From Antedon mediterranea (lineage: Eukaryota > Echinodermata > Crinoidea > Comatulida > Antedonidae), in assembly GCF_964355755.1 (NCBI RefSeq), contig NC_092676.1, positions 19,388,288-19,452,287 of the forward strand: DNA of 64,000 bases. Direction: 5' to 3'. Below are positions 38,150 through 50,560 of this stretch, in pieces. Below the pieces are notes generated by a model that saw nothing but the letters and a program-made list of their open reading frames with translations, was not told the origin of the DNA and did no database searches. The position numbers and the translations under genes are program-made. Position 1 is the first letter of the stretch, and every line of letters starts with the position of its first letter.

Positions 38150-38764
38150 ACAAGACAAACGATTATATGAAATGCATATGCAAAAAAATCTTCAAGTCTG
38201 GGAAGAAGTAACAATGAAACGACCAAGCAACTTAACTCAATCTCCGGCCTTACACCAAAAGGACGGAATTAAATCAACTTCAAGGCGGCAACCTTCTAAT
38301 ATTTATTATTATATATTCTATTTAATCTTATTTGAATTACACTGTGCATACTAAACGGGAGTGAGGCGCTTGGTGGACGGTTGCGCTCCATAGTAAAAGC
38401 TGAAATGTGTAGCAGTAAAGAAAAAAGAAAAAAAAGGAGGAAAAATTGAGGAAAAAAGTGGAGTCAGTTAGTTTCTTTGAAATAAACAAAGATGATAGGA
38501 AAAGATAACTCGATTTGTTATCGGGTCGAATTAATGATAATAAATATGAATAATATTTACTTATCTGATGTAAAAATTAATTTAAATATTATATATGTAT
38601 GTAAGTAAGCTTAATCGTTATAGTTTATTATATGTTTAAGAAGAAAACAAGTTACATGTCTGTCTGTGTATATTGATTGTTGTAAATATAGTTTGTAATG
38701 GAGAATTGGCGGCACCATTAAATATTAGATGTTTACGTATATAATTGATTTAAATATAAATCTG

Positions 38765-38770
38765 AATAAA
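38765..38770 (+). terminator. Candidate poly(A) signal of IGFBP-like gene 2
   Basis: AATAAA about 615 bp after the stop codon, followed by the GT-rich GATGTGTCTATT. Plausible, unproven. Confidence 0.4.
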
Positions 38771-38779
38771 GAGAATAGA

Positions 38780-41760
38780 TGTGTCTATTATTAAAGTTCA
38801 TTGTTGCATTCAACGTTTGCTGTATTTTGTCACTCAATGTCTTTCATAAACATTGTTTCGTTCATATGCACATTTTAAAGAATGTAAATCTGAAAAATAC
38901 TAGTAGGCATAGTAAAACAAATAGAAGTTGACCGTTATCATGAATCGAAACAAGAGAGTAGAGTAGTGTGAGATATAATGCAATTTGGTGAAATTGACTT
39001 CCGAGAAACAATTAAACATGTATTAGCAATATGTAGGCCCATCTCAAGTTGGAAAAGTATGATGCGGTAGGTAGGCCTACTATGAAGGCGTAGGCCTACT
39101 TGCCTCCTCTATTACGGATCTGAGTTTAAGTTTTTAACAGTACACAATCCTTTCATACCCGGCTACGTGTAGGACCTTGTTAGCATGTGCATCCCAATAT
39201 TTCCAGTACATATATACATATATATTGATGTGAAAGGGATAAAATAGAATTACAAATTACAATTGTTCTTCTGGCTACGTGTGTTTGATTCTTCCAATTA
39301 CATCTTTCCGACGAAGGAGTGTGGTATGATGATGGCACCCCAATTCTTCGCATTTTACTTTAATCATTTCAAACTTAAAATGCATGTTCCATCTGCTTTT
39401 AAGGCGACGGATATCCTCTTTAAATTCTTGCAGAACCTTTCTAGTAGTTTGAACTAATAATATTACTTAATCTATAACCGGTAAAGCATTACCTTATAAA
39501 ATAACTGAAGTAAAGGACAAGCTTAAAATGTAAGTGATGATGTAATGATTATTATTACCATCAACTTGTCATAATTTGTTGTAATCATCGTATTTACTTA
39601 ATAACAAGTTATTCCCTTTTTTACAGTACAAAATGTTCAAAAAGATATCTTTGTATAAATAAATATTTTATAAGTACATATTACTTTAATTTTAAAACCG
39701 CTTTTATGTTTAGAACAAAATTAAGAGCAGCAATATTTGAATAAAGGGAGAAGGAAGAAGTATTCGCGTATAAGGCTACCGATAGCCTTGCTCTGACCAT
39801 GGAGTAAATTCTAAAAAGATGTAAAATTACTGTTTATACTTCGACTAAAAATATCTACAATTAATATGCTTAATGTAACTTTAAAATTGCTTCGATAAAC
39901 GAAAAATGTGTGAAAAAGAAACGAAGCATTATATATGACTGTCACCAAAAATGTCGTTAGAAGTCTGTTTATTAGTCACAGTCAACTGCCATTATATAAA
40001 CCTTGTTCCAAAAACATCTATATAATGATCGATTCTAGATCCATACTTATCATTACTGATACGAATTCCCTTGCATAGGCAAAGTATACGCATTAGTATA
40101 TGTGACCTTTATGTTATATAATTACAGTCATTAGCTTTAGTAACGATTTTTTAAATCTTTTCGAAATCGTGGTTAGTATCTGGCTGTTGTTCAAAATTGT
40201 TCATCTGAATTTATGCATTGGATTCCTTATTTTTTATAATTTGTCATTGGATATATAAAAGAAATTACTCTATAACTTATGCGGATCATTACATCCACCT
40301 TTACTGTATGTTGAAAAGGTTATAGTATGCGAGTCGATGGACTTGTCCATAAAGTTTAGTTCCCACCAGGAGTCGATGCAACGCGCGCAAGCACGTAAGC
40401 GCAACGAAACCGAATTGGCCAATGACAAGCGACAATTTGGATAATCCATCTCTTGATTGGCCAAGTCACTTACTGTGACTTGTGTTGCGTCTTAGTGGTG
40501 TTGTGTCTTAGTTTTTCCCGGAAAGAGTGAACCCTGGCATTCCTTTTATTTATATTTTTGTCTTAAACTCAAGTGTACATATGAAACGCCAGGTGTCCCA
40601 AAATATTTATATTTTTACCAATATTGAGCACGAAAATCCATCTAGAAAATAGTGAAGTATTCTTGATATACTGTATAGTTAAACCCCTATTAAGGAGACA
40701 CCATTGGGACACAACCAATTGTCCTCTTGGGTAGTATTTACACTAATCGCTTTTGGAATAGGTTACAAGTGTTCTAAACTTATATTGAAATGTGCAATAT
40801 TGTGTTAAAATATACTGTATTTTTATAAAACCCAATAAAAAATATCAACATTGGTTCTAGCCATAAACTTTATTTTACTTCTAAAATAAATAGCACTTAC
40901 GTAATACTAAATTTACGATTTCTGCTTAGTTAAATCAGCACACAGAGTACGAAAATAACTTTTTAAAATTGTACACTAAGCATTTGTTCGTTTAGTTTGT
41001 GCAACATACATGCGGTAATAGATTTAATTACACAGGTATTAAAAAGTTTATAAAATAATACTATATTATCTTTACTTTGGATTATGTCTATACTATAAGA
41101 CTGGTTATTTTGTCCATGCATGATCATTTTTAATGATACTCTGGAGTCAGTATATACACTGTATACAGTATTGTAGAAACAAAACAGTAATAAAATAGGT
41201 AGTCTAAAACTAACATTTGGTTTCTACTAGGATGTAATGCAAATAATTTGACCAATCCCAAATGATGAGGTCTCTTATGCTTTCCATGGTCTAATTACCC
41301 AATTACATCCATGCTACTACGTCTGTAGAAAAGTCCAAAATGTTTTTTTGTTTTAATTATTATTCGATATTGCATAGCAAAGGTCATTGAGATGGCAAGC
41401 ACAAAACAAATGATGTGACTTCCTTATTTGGAAAAGGTGTAGCATAATTCTCTGACAGTACATTATAATGTATGCACATAGACAATAATACGGTAGTCAA
41501 TGACTATGTTTCAACCCACCAAGCAGATTAAAAGCCATTTAAGACATGTGTATTCGCAAAGACTGTCATTTCAATCATCGTCAACATTCTATTGACTATA
41601 TTTCAATCCGCCATGCAGAATAAAAGCCATTAGGGCACAAAGATCTTTAGAACTGTACATTATAGTATATGTATGAATCCATAACAATACTTGTTGCAGT
41701 GCGAGTGACAGTATGTTCATTTGAGCACATACAAAATCTATCAAATTCTTCAATACGCAT
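38780..41760. other. Intergenic region between gene 2 and DPH4
   Basis: No gene is recognised. It holds the GACGCAACGC-type inverted repeat at 40357-40515 (CCAATGACAAGCGACAATTT), two TAGGCCTA motifs 20 bp apart (about 39073 and 39091), and pieces shared with 42.27-42.41 kb (TTTGCTGTATTTTGTCA at 38.82 kb; TACTAAATTTACGATTTCTG at 40.9 kb). Confidence 0.5.
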
Positions 41761-41764
41761 TGTT

Positions 41765-43638
41765 TCATATAGGTGCTACGTCTTCTGTGCTGGCCTCTGG
41801 TGCGTTCCAATGATCGGGCACTATCAATTTGATGTGCAGAGAGCAAATATCACAAGGAACAATAACATCATTTTTAATGTCCAATTCCTGTAGTATGTAA
41901 CTTCCACCACATCGGCAAGGATAGTATGCTACATCTGAAAAGAAAATATTAACCCTTAAATAATACCACTGATTTGACATTTCATGATCATGTTTTGTCA
42001 CATCACATGCTAACATAATCACTTATACTAGTATAGAGGGCTCACTCTATAATGACACGCTATCACACAATAAACTTAGCTATATCATCATGTCAATAGC
42101 ACATAGAGAAGGCTGAATTGTAATTTTTGTACAAAAATGATTTTAAAAATATTAAACAGGCAAATTAAACAGATGAATACAAAAACAAAACAAAGTGAGA
42201 AAGAGAAAACGCTGTACAATACAATCAAAATATCATCAGATATGGGATAGGGCTATATTTTAAAAGTTTGTTATTGCATTCAACTTCAACATAGTTTGCT
42301 GTATTTTGTCAATCAATGTCTTTCATAAACACGCGGTTCCAATTAGCACTTACGCAATACTAAATTTACGATTTCTGCTTATGTACATAAACACACAGTG
42401 TACGCCAACAATAGATCCATAGCAAAGCTATACTAATTACTTAAAACAGGGAGTAGTTATTCAAATAACTGCTTAAAACATACCATCATCAAAGTCCATA
42501 TCTTCAACTTCTACTTCTTCATTTACTGCTACTGATTGCTGCACATGTCTTTCTATACAGAAATAGATAATAATTGTTAATACATACTTACTAATGGTAA
42601 ATTTACTATCCTATCATTTGCTTCAATCGCAGTTGAGAACATACTATGAGGTAATCTTTGACCCTTGATCTTTGACACACTTAATTTTAACTGCTTGTGA
42701 AACAAACCATTCTTGAGATATGGTAATTATTGTATTTTTTACAGCATTTACCAGGCCACAGAAAAGTGGTATATAATTGTAGTGTTAGTTAGAGCTGAGG
42801 ACAGCTAGATATTACAGGTTGTAAGTACATAAGTGTACCATTAGATTCAGCATCATACTGTCTTCTTGTATCATCATCCCCTAAAATCTTCCATGCTGCT
42901 TCCAGTTTTAGGTATTCATTTAAGGCAGCTTCTCTTTCACTCTCTTCAACTTTGTCCGGATAGCACTAGAAAACAAAGATTTCATAATATTTTAATGTAC
43001 ACATCACAGAAATTTACTACATACACATAACCTATGTCACCACTTGTATTATTATAATTATTGGTAATAGCTTTGAATTAACCATCATCAAAATTATCAT
43101 GCCTGACTGACCTTGCAAGAGGCCTACACGTTTTGTACTTAAGACTAGCTAGGCTAGCTAGCTAGGGCCAATTCTACTTTATTTTATTATTACTTCCTAC
43201 TAGCTAGGCATCGGCCTACTAACTATCTACAACATTTACTCCTGCATTTTTTTAAAGTAATAAGTAATGATTCAGTCCGACATTTGGTCTATAAAATTAT
43301 AATTATTCTAGGCAAAAACATGTTTTGTAGGCCATATTCAGTTAGGCCTACAACTCTTGTTTCGGGGATTTTCACGGGGAAATATCCACTTTCGACGTGA
43401 TGACACGCTAACAAATAGCCTACTAACTAGGCCTAGCTAGAGGCTAGTAGTAGGCTAGGGAGTCTTGGGAAGCTCAATTGTTTATTATGAATATTAGCTC
43501 TTTCTAATTTAAATATAATGCAAATTGTACCTTTAGCAATGCCTTTCGGTAAGATTTTTTCAATTCTTCTTTAGACGCAGAAACATCACTGCCAATTATT
43601 TTATACAAATCAGCATGACTTTCTACTGCATCAGCCAT
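41765..43638 (-). CDS. DNAJC24: DPH4 / DNAJC24 diphthamide biosynthesis co-chaperone (157 aa, 4 exons)
   Basis: Minus-strand exons 43638-43531, 42965-42839, 42552-42484 and 41934-41765 (stop TGA 41765-41767); phases 0, 1 and 1 close. The N-terminal J domain has LYKIIG, SYRKALL and AAWKILGDDDTRRQYD. The C-terminal CSL (DPH-type) zinc finger is complete: YPCRCGGSYIL and VPCDICSL give CxC ... CxxC. Human DPH4 is 149 aa with the same layout. DPH4 supports the first step of diphthamide formation on elongation factor 2 as a redox/electron carrier and Hsp70 co-chaperone. Oddity: the J-domain HPD tripeptide, needed in the family to stimulate Hsp70, reads YPD (LLKCYPDK) just after the exon 1/2 junction. 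Confidence 0.92.
42265..42410. repeat. Dispersed repeat in DPH4 intron
   Basis: TTGCTGTATTTTGTCAATCA and TACTAAATTTACGATTTCTG are shared with 38.82 and 40.9 kb, where the two halves lie apart. Confidence 0.5.
43120..43460. repeat. CTAG-rich stretch in DPH4 intron 1
   Basis: Many CTAG/GCTAGG words (GACTAGCTAGGCTAGCTAGC) and two TAGGCCTA motifs. No coding signal. Confidence 0.6.
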
Positions 43639-43965
43639 CACAGCTACTCCATCCACCAAAAAACAACAACAATAGGTTTTGTTTTGTATAAAAATAGCGC
43701 CACCAACAACAAAATACTTTGCAAAATGTTTATGACGATTTTATTCATCTACATTATTTTAATTTATTTACAATATATTTTTCATTGATTACCAAAGTAA
43801 GCAAGCTTAAAAATCCTTTTTCTTAAAATGCAATACACAAGTAAGTAAGGTTGTCATAATACACAAGCAAGGATCAAGTATTTGTAAGTGACTATCTGTA
43901 TATTATAGTAATGGATAATAAATTTTATAGAAAATGGAGATGTTTAAAACAATAGCAAAGCAACT

Positions 43966-43971
43966 TTTATT
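43966..43971 (-). terminator. Candidate poly(A) signal of apolipoprotein L-like gene 1
   Basis: AATAAA on the minus strand about 220 bp beyond the stop codon at 44191. Confidence 0.4.
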
Positions 43972-44190
43972 AACCAAACTTACATGGGGAAATAAATAAA
44001 GAAACAGACATGAGGAGTTTACATTTAATTTGAGATTGATTGGGTAAATCATACAATACACCGTGCAATGTCCTGATGTACAGTCTATTGTCTGCTACCG
44101 GCAGCAGGCACCACGTGTGAGCGTTGATGTGTTGACAAACTCGAACAAACTTGAAAAGGGTAGGCAAAATGCATGTTGTTTTTCATAGGC

Positions 44191-47100
44191 CTATTCAGAA
44201 TTGTTGATATTATCATCAATCTCACATCCAAACTCACTTGCAGCTGAAAAGAATGATTTAAGTACACAATCTTCTCTTGACGTGTTTTCTAATTTCTTCA
44301 ATTCATTTATAATTTTCTCGATTTCAATAGCAGCTTCGCCAAGATTATTCTCATGCATATCAATTGCTGTTTTGACGATTGTGTACACGTCAAGCCCAAT
44401 TGCCATCACACCAACTGCTATTCCAGCTGCTCTGAATGCTGTAATACCGATAGTCTTAACTGCTGCTCCGCCGATGTCATCTAATAGATGTAAAGTCTTT
44501 TTTCCCACTAAAAAAAGTTCAAGATTATAGGTGTTAGGTATTAATAATAATAGTTTATCACATAGCACATAAGCAGTACAGATTCTAAATGCGCTGTACA
44601 TGAATTGAAGTAAAACATAAAATAGAAAAATTGCTTTTTATTTGATTGTAGAGTTATATTTAATAATAACTAGTTCTCAAATGGTGTTCTGGAGTGTATG
44701 TGTTTCGGACAACCCTTCATCGTCCCCTATCTCTATCGAACATTACCTAAACAAGGCTGCCAATATTTCAGTCTACAGTAATATCATTTTTTTAAATTAT
44801 TTTTTATTATAACCAGGCAAAAGCATTACATTTCTATTAAATTGTAGACATTTTAAGACACCTTTACAATTTTTAAATTTTAGAGGGTGAAAAATCTAGA
44901 TATTTTTATTTATGATTCTTTTTGGAGAATTCTAAACATTAATATTAATCTTATATGATGCTCATCTTGGAAAACTGTTTTGGTTGTGCATGCATGCATT
45001 TCATTTATCATTATTCATTATATTGTCTGCCTGGCAGCGCATTTTTTCAATGCATAAGAATAAAAGCCGTGTTCCGCAGGCAAAAATTAACCGATAATTA
45101 CCGAAAGAGTAAAAACAGGGTTTAACCGATTCCACTCGGAGAAAATTAGCCGATAATAATAATCTCATTAAAATCTGATGATACTTATCGGATAAATGCG
45201 GTAATGTTTAATTGTTTACCTAATAAGACAAATTGTTGTGTTGTAAGTGGCCACTGTGTTGTTCGGTAATAACTGATCATGCGCAAGTTATTTTTTTAAA
45301 TTAACAGATAACCCTTAGGCCTACATTTTTTTTGGGCTGTCGAAACGCGGCCATACCTGTTATTGCCGAGGATTGCAGTATGCCAGTGATGACCGAGCCG
45401 GTATTAGTCACTATCTTCATAACAGGAACAGACTTTCCACATATAACTTGAATAACTAGAAGGATAGATGTAAACATTAATGCCTACCATTCACATGGTA
45501 AGAAATCTTCAATAAACACGATTTCAACAAACTCAAAATACAACAAAATAAGCCTACAGTGTAGTCACTAGCAAACGTTTGTTCGGCAAACTCCAAATTT
45601 TATTTGGAGAAGATTGGGCCTACTGGGGGGCCTGTGTAGACAGCCTCCAGTAACCTTCTTTAAACAAAAATGTGATAGAGTAACCAAGCTTTACGAAATA
45701 AACAAAAAGCATATAAAATTACCTTTACATACACCTTTAACTAATCCAATGACTATCATTGTTTTTCTTGCGATACCTGTTTTAAAAAAAAGATCAAACA
45801 CTAAAAGCACACTATTACATAGTACAAGTGATGTATCTGTCAATTATAAATTGATTTCTTCTATTATGAAGTAAATCCTAATTCAATAATTATCATTCCT
45901 TCCTTTAGCTTTCGCAGTAAATTGCAATCGTAAAATAATAATTAGGCCTAACTTCAATAAATTCATAAAAAAGCTTCAATAAATAATTGGTATCAAGTTG
46001 ATAATAAATTCCTTTATGGTATTTACTTACGTATAGCAACTTGTATTGCGTTTTTGACTTTGTTAAACACGACCACAATTTTATCAAATTTCTGTGCAGT
46101 TTTCATATGGGCTTTAATAGCGTCGTGGTATTTCTTTTGAAGTGTTTCCAAGTTTTCGAATATGTTGCCATCCTGTATCAGTTCATTAGCTGTTTGAGCT
46201 GATTTGCTTTGTAATATTTCATCTGCAATTGAGGCACCACCAGCCACAACTCCGCCTGTAGCTCCGACAGCCATTCCGCCTATAACAGCAACTGCAATAG
46301 GTGTAGCAAATCCAGCGGTGAGGAAGCTTAGTCCAATTGCACCTATACTCACAACTGTTCCAACTATCGACACTGACGCACCGGTTAGCTTAGCAATTCC
46401 AGACCGTTTTTTACGAGTTTTTATCTGTTCAACAACTGTCTTTAGATCTTGTATTAATATTGTTCGACTTTTGTCCCATTTAATAACTTCATCTTCAAAT
46501 TCCCTTTTAGCATCCTGCATTTTGCTGAAAGACTCTACGGTTTCTATCGCATGAGATTCTGTTTCTTCTTTACAGTTATACTCATCACTGAACAAGGTGT
46601 TTGCAATCACTGGTATGGCAGGAATGGCAGTCTTGATGCCTTCAAAGATCATTCTACAAAATAAAATGTTGGCACTATAAAAGTTTATTAATATTCAAAC
46701 GACAAATAGGCTCAGCAATATGTTGTGAGGAGTATGATTTACCCTTCCGAAATTATTCCTTCCTTGCAAAAGATGGTAATATATAAATAAATAAATAAAT
46801 GGTAACTGCACATAAGCTAATTATCTTTTAAATGGGCTGATAAAACAAGCAATGATGATAATCTAGCATTTGTGCCTTTAAAGATGTATTGTCGCTCAAA
46901 AACATGAAGAATGAAGGTTAATTAAATCAGATTTTAAATAGGCGGGTTGTTTTGTAGTTTTAATAAAGTTAATCACTTCAGTAGAAAACAAGGCCAACAG
47001 CCACTAAGTCGCGTGCTACAATGCATAGTGATACCGGACCGACAGACAGACCGACCGACCGACAGACAGACCGACAGACAGACAGACCGACCGACCGACA

Positions 47101-48508
47101 TAGTGAACTATACTGACCGAAATTACTAAACATGTTTAAAAATGTTGAAATGTTTAAAAACATTTATATTTTTTTAATTTACACGTGCGTAGCCTGTCAC
47201 TTTTGACGTGCTCGTATAACGTGATTTCGAGTTGAAAAGTAAGTCAAGAAAACAGAAATCGGGCAAAAAGAGTGCGCAATAACATTTAACGTGTAGTGCG
47301 CGCGCAAAAATATGCGCACTCATGGCAATTTTGTAAACGCTTAAAATTGCCTGAAACGTACTCTTATTTAATTTCATCGAAAATAAATTTTGAAAATTTT
47401 AAGCGCGCGTACGCATGCGTTACATGCGCTACGCACGTAATTGTATTGCCATATGATGATTTATGCCCTGAAATTTATGAGTACCAAATTTTATTTAATT
47501 GTGATTCATGGTTGTGAAGATATGATTACAAACGTGATTTCGTTAAATCGTGCGTAGACCGCGTAATTTTTTATTGCGCACCGTGAAAACATAACCACAT
47601 TGATTCCTGGCCATAAGGAATATACTGTGAAAAATTGACCTAGCTAGATTAAACTGATATCAAGATAAGGTCAGAAAGCGATAAAACGCATAGTGATACC
47701 GGACCGACAGACCGACAGACAGACCGACAGACCGACCGACCGACATAGTGAACTATAGAGTCGCTTCCACGCGACTAAAAACTGGAAAAAAAATGTTCTC
47801 ACTTTGTTGAATTTAACCCAAAAAATCATTGGATGACAGCCAATTTGACTAGTTTTTGCTTTACATTAGATTTTCTTTTTAGATCCAATTTTTGGTCAAC
47901 TATTATGTGGGATTAAAATGGCATAATTATTTTTTCAGGGGGACAATATATCTTTGCTGGTTATGGGTATAGTGTATGAAAAATGTGTTAATTATTATAA
48001 CGGTTTATCTAGTACTACCTGTACCAAGAAAAACTTTCAGATTATCTTTTGTTTGTTTTAAATGTGAACATATGTTTATGTGTACATATAATATTATCCC
48101 ATTTATTTATTTTGCAATTGCGAAATATACTAATTTACAAACAGAAGCAACAAAGTGATGGCGTTTTTGTGGACTTTGTGACTTTCTGTACTCTAAGCTG
48201 TGTACATATACAGTAGAACTCCTATTGGGACCCAAGGTTCCCGTTGAATAGTGTTCTACAGGAACGTAATTAAAATAATCCACAAATTCGTTTTAATATC
48301 TAGATATTTTCTATAAAACTTACGTCCATTCAGAAGGACCTTTTGCTTGTTCGTTGTATACTTTTACTGCAAGATTACCTCCACATGTTGCAATGAGAGG
48401 ACTGTCGGTTTCCTCTTCATTACTATGATGCTTAATTGATGATTTGATAATAGATGCCGTTTCTGTTGTTACTTTAATCACTAAATCGAGTTCAGCTAAA
48501 CCCACCAT
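44191..48508 (-). CDS. Apolipoprotein L-like protein 1 (422 aa, 5 exons)
   Basis: Minus-strand exons 48508-48324, 46653-46031, 45776-45723, 45446-45357 and 44507-44191. Every intron is GT-AG and phases are 2, 1, 1, 1. Exon 2 has a basic stretch (QIKTRKKRSG) followed by a long glycine-rich hydrophobic region (IVGTVVSIGAIGLSFLTAGF and on), like the membrane-inserting region of apolipoprotein L; the last exon reads GLDVYTIVKTAIDMHENNLG, then an amphipathic helix (IEIEKIINELKKLE), like the family C terminus. Apolipoprotein L proteins associate with membranes and lipids and some form channels; the role here is unknown. No signal peptide, so probably intracellular. The stop TAG (44191-44193) is formed by a TAGGCCTA motif. 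Exon 1 is weakly conserved; the family call rests on exons 2 and 5. Confidence 0.78.
46878..47957. mobile_element. TGTATTGTCCC element split by a nested insertion
   Basis: Left part starts TTAAAGATGTATTGTCGCTC and runs to TTAATCACTTCAGTAG; right part resumes near 47.78 kb and ends CAGGGGGACAATATATCTTT. The copies near 5.7 and 55.5 kb show the continuous form, so the 0.8-kb element between the parts is a later insertion. All within intron 1 of apolipoprotein L-like gene 1. Confidence 0.75.
46985..47780. mobile_element. GACC/GACA-array dispersed element, copy A
   Basis: About 0.8 kb, ends AAGTCGCGTG ... CACGCGACTA (short inverted termini). It holds two same-direction arrays, GCATAGTGATACCGGACCGA then (CAGA/CCGA)n CCGACATAGTGAACTATA, at about 47023-47112 and 47690-47758. 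The core has TTACACGTGCGTAGCCTGTC and GCGCGTACGCATGCGTTACA. Copy B lies at 56.05 kb, a diverged partial copy at 23.26 kb. No coding capacity seen. Confidence 0.85.
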
Positions 48509-49002
48509 TGTATTAAACTTTCGAAAGATGTTTTAACGTAGTTTATCCACGGACTTAATTTATAGGTCCATTGTTTATCTATCTATCAAATATCCAACCA
48601 ATCAGTAGTCACATAATAAAATTGGTACAGGACACTGTAGCTATTTGTTATGTTGGGTGATAAAAGTATTGAATTTGTAAATAAAGAGTCTGTACTATGT
48701 TTGACTGGTCCAATCATTTACTGATAACCCGGTTCAATAATATTAGGAACAATAATGTTTGGCCTATAAACCATAGGCCTACCATTTTTAATACCTATCA
48801 ATCCAAAGGCAAATTACTGAAAAAAAGTGCTGTGTGCATCAGTGACTGAATGTAAACAAATCAAAAATGCAAATAGATAAAAAGTAAAACAGCCAGATAA
48901 AAGTGCTTTTAAAAATATGTTTAATATATATATATACTAATATAACAATGATTGGCCATCCGTTACCCGTTACTATACTTATCAACTTCCAAACGATATA
49001 CT

Positions 49003-49142
49003 AAACTCTGTCTACACTATCAAACTTTATGTGACAAAAAATTGTAGTGTACATATGGACAAGATGACGTCATATCACTACCATGTTTGGGCACATAACA
49101 CTTTTTTTGTCAAACTAGTTTGATATAATAGTAGAAAAAGCT
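49003..49142. mobile_element. TCTACACTATCAAAC MITE, copy 5
   Basis: Left AAACTCTGTCTACACTATCA; right CAAACTAGTTTGATATAATA then GTAGAAAAAGCT. The core has ATGACGTCATATCACTACCA. Confidence 0.75.
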
Positions 49143-49321
49143 TATAATGTAGTTTATTCCAATCCACATGTGAACTAATAAATAACTATATTATTTTATT
49201 AATAGAAACACAATATGTCAAATCAACCATCTTTCAAACGTTGGTAATAACCTTTTATCAAAATTAATAATTCCAATACTAAAATGAAATATCTATGTCA
49301 GATGCTTGATCACCAATCTCT

Positions 49322-49464
49322 AAAGCTCTGTCTACACTATCAACCTAGGTTGACAAAAAAGTGTGATGTACCCAAATATGGTAGTGATTATATATGACAT
49401 CATCATGTCCATATATGGGCACATCACATTTTTTTGTCACATAAATTTTGAGTAGACAGAGATT
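49322..49464. mobile_element. TCTACACTATCAAAC MITE, copy 6
   Basis: Left AAAGCTCTGTCTACACTATC; right AATTTTGAGTAGACAGAGATT. Opposite core orientation to copy 5. Confidence 0.75.
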
Positions 49465-50368
49465 AAGCTAAAACATAACGCCATCACCGATCAAACACTA
49501 TAGCATTCCACCATTATATCGGTAAAATTCATGTACTATAATCTTCACAAACAAATAATATAATAAGCCTAAAATGTATAAATTCAACACTTACAATTTA
49601 TGTTTTTATTAATAATCCATTATTATAGATTAGGAGATTTAAACATAAACTATGCAAGAAACCTTAAAATCTAACCTAGCTGCTTATATTTCAGCAACAT
49701 TTATAATTAACTAAATTTTATTCAACGTAGGCCTACCCCAGAAACATAAGCCAGTTATTTGTAATAAGTAATGTATTTACATCAACTATCTCCGTTACCG
49801 TCATCCTCAAACTCACAATCATAAAATGGAATCTAATTGAATATATTTCTAATCATAGTAATACCCGATCTTTATATATGAAATTACAACATCTACTAGC
49901 AACATAGAACTTGCAAGTTATGGTCATGATAAGGATGGAGTATAAAAAGAATCAGAAAGATACTACGGTACGTCTACAATATGTACAACAGTCATTAAAT
50001 CTAATATTAATAAACCGGCCGTTTAGAAAACAAAATGAAACCGATGAAAACAAATAGAATGAGCAAATAATTTCTTCATTCCGTAATACGAGGCAGTTGA
50101 ACTTTCTTAACGATCACTGGGTTTATCTTATTCGATACGCCTTTTGTTATCTCATATCGGTGCGAAATGAAAATTGTAATTAATGAAAATTGGTTAATGA
50201 TACTCCTACTGTCAAGTAATAATATGTATTTGTAGGCTTATCTCAATCGCCAATGTAAACAGTGATTTTAAGATGCCAGGGTGCCGCTTAAATATACCTT
50301 GTTGTTAAATATTGTACCAGTTTCTATTTGACTTGGATGTTTTAACATTGTTTGAAGTATAATAGATT

Positions 50369-50374
50369 TTTATT
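50369..50374 (-). terminator. Candidate poly(A) signal of apolipoprotein L-like gene 2
   Basis: AATAAA on the minus strand about 190 bp beyond the stop codon at 50561, a spacing similar to gene 1. Confidence 0.35.
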
Positions 50375-50560
50375 TCTGAGTGAACTATAAATATGCCACT
50401 GTGAACCATTACGCCTAGTTTTAGTAAAAGCAGCATTCATTTGTTCATAAAATATAATAATTATCATTGAGGAAAGATAATGCTTAGGGTAAAAGACAAT
50501 CTGCGACCTAGAATCCCAGAGAATGTTGACTATTTTAGCTAAATACTGTAGGCCTACTTG

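Larger units (their letters stand above)
48509..50368. other. Intergenic region between the apolipoprotein L-like genes
   Basis: No gene is recognised. Holds MITE copies 5 and 6, TAGGCCTA motifs at about 48.77 and 49.73 kb, and otherwise AT-rich DNA. Confidence 0.5.

Noticed and set aside
46204-46554. Plus-strand open frame opposite the apolipoprotein L-like 1 main exon (also 52894-53268 opposite paralogue 2)
   Set aside because: Antisense shadow of a real exon; the minus-strand exon has family similarity, splice sites and a paralogue with matching phases.
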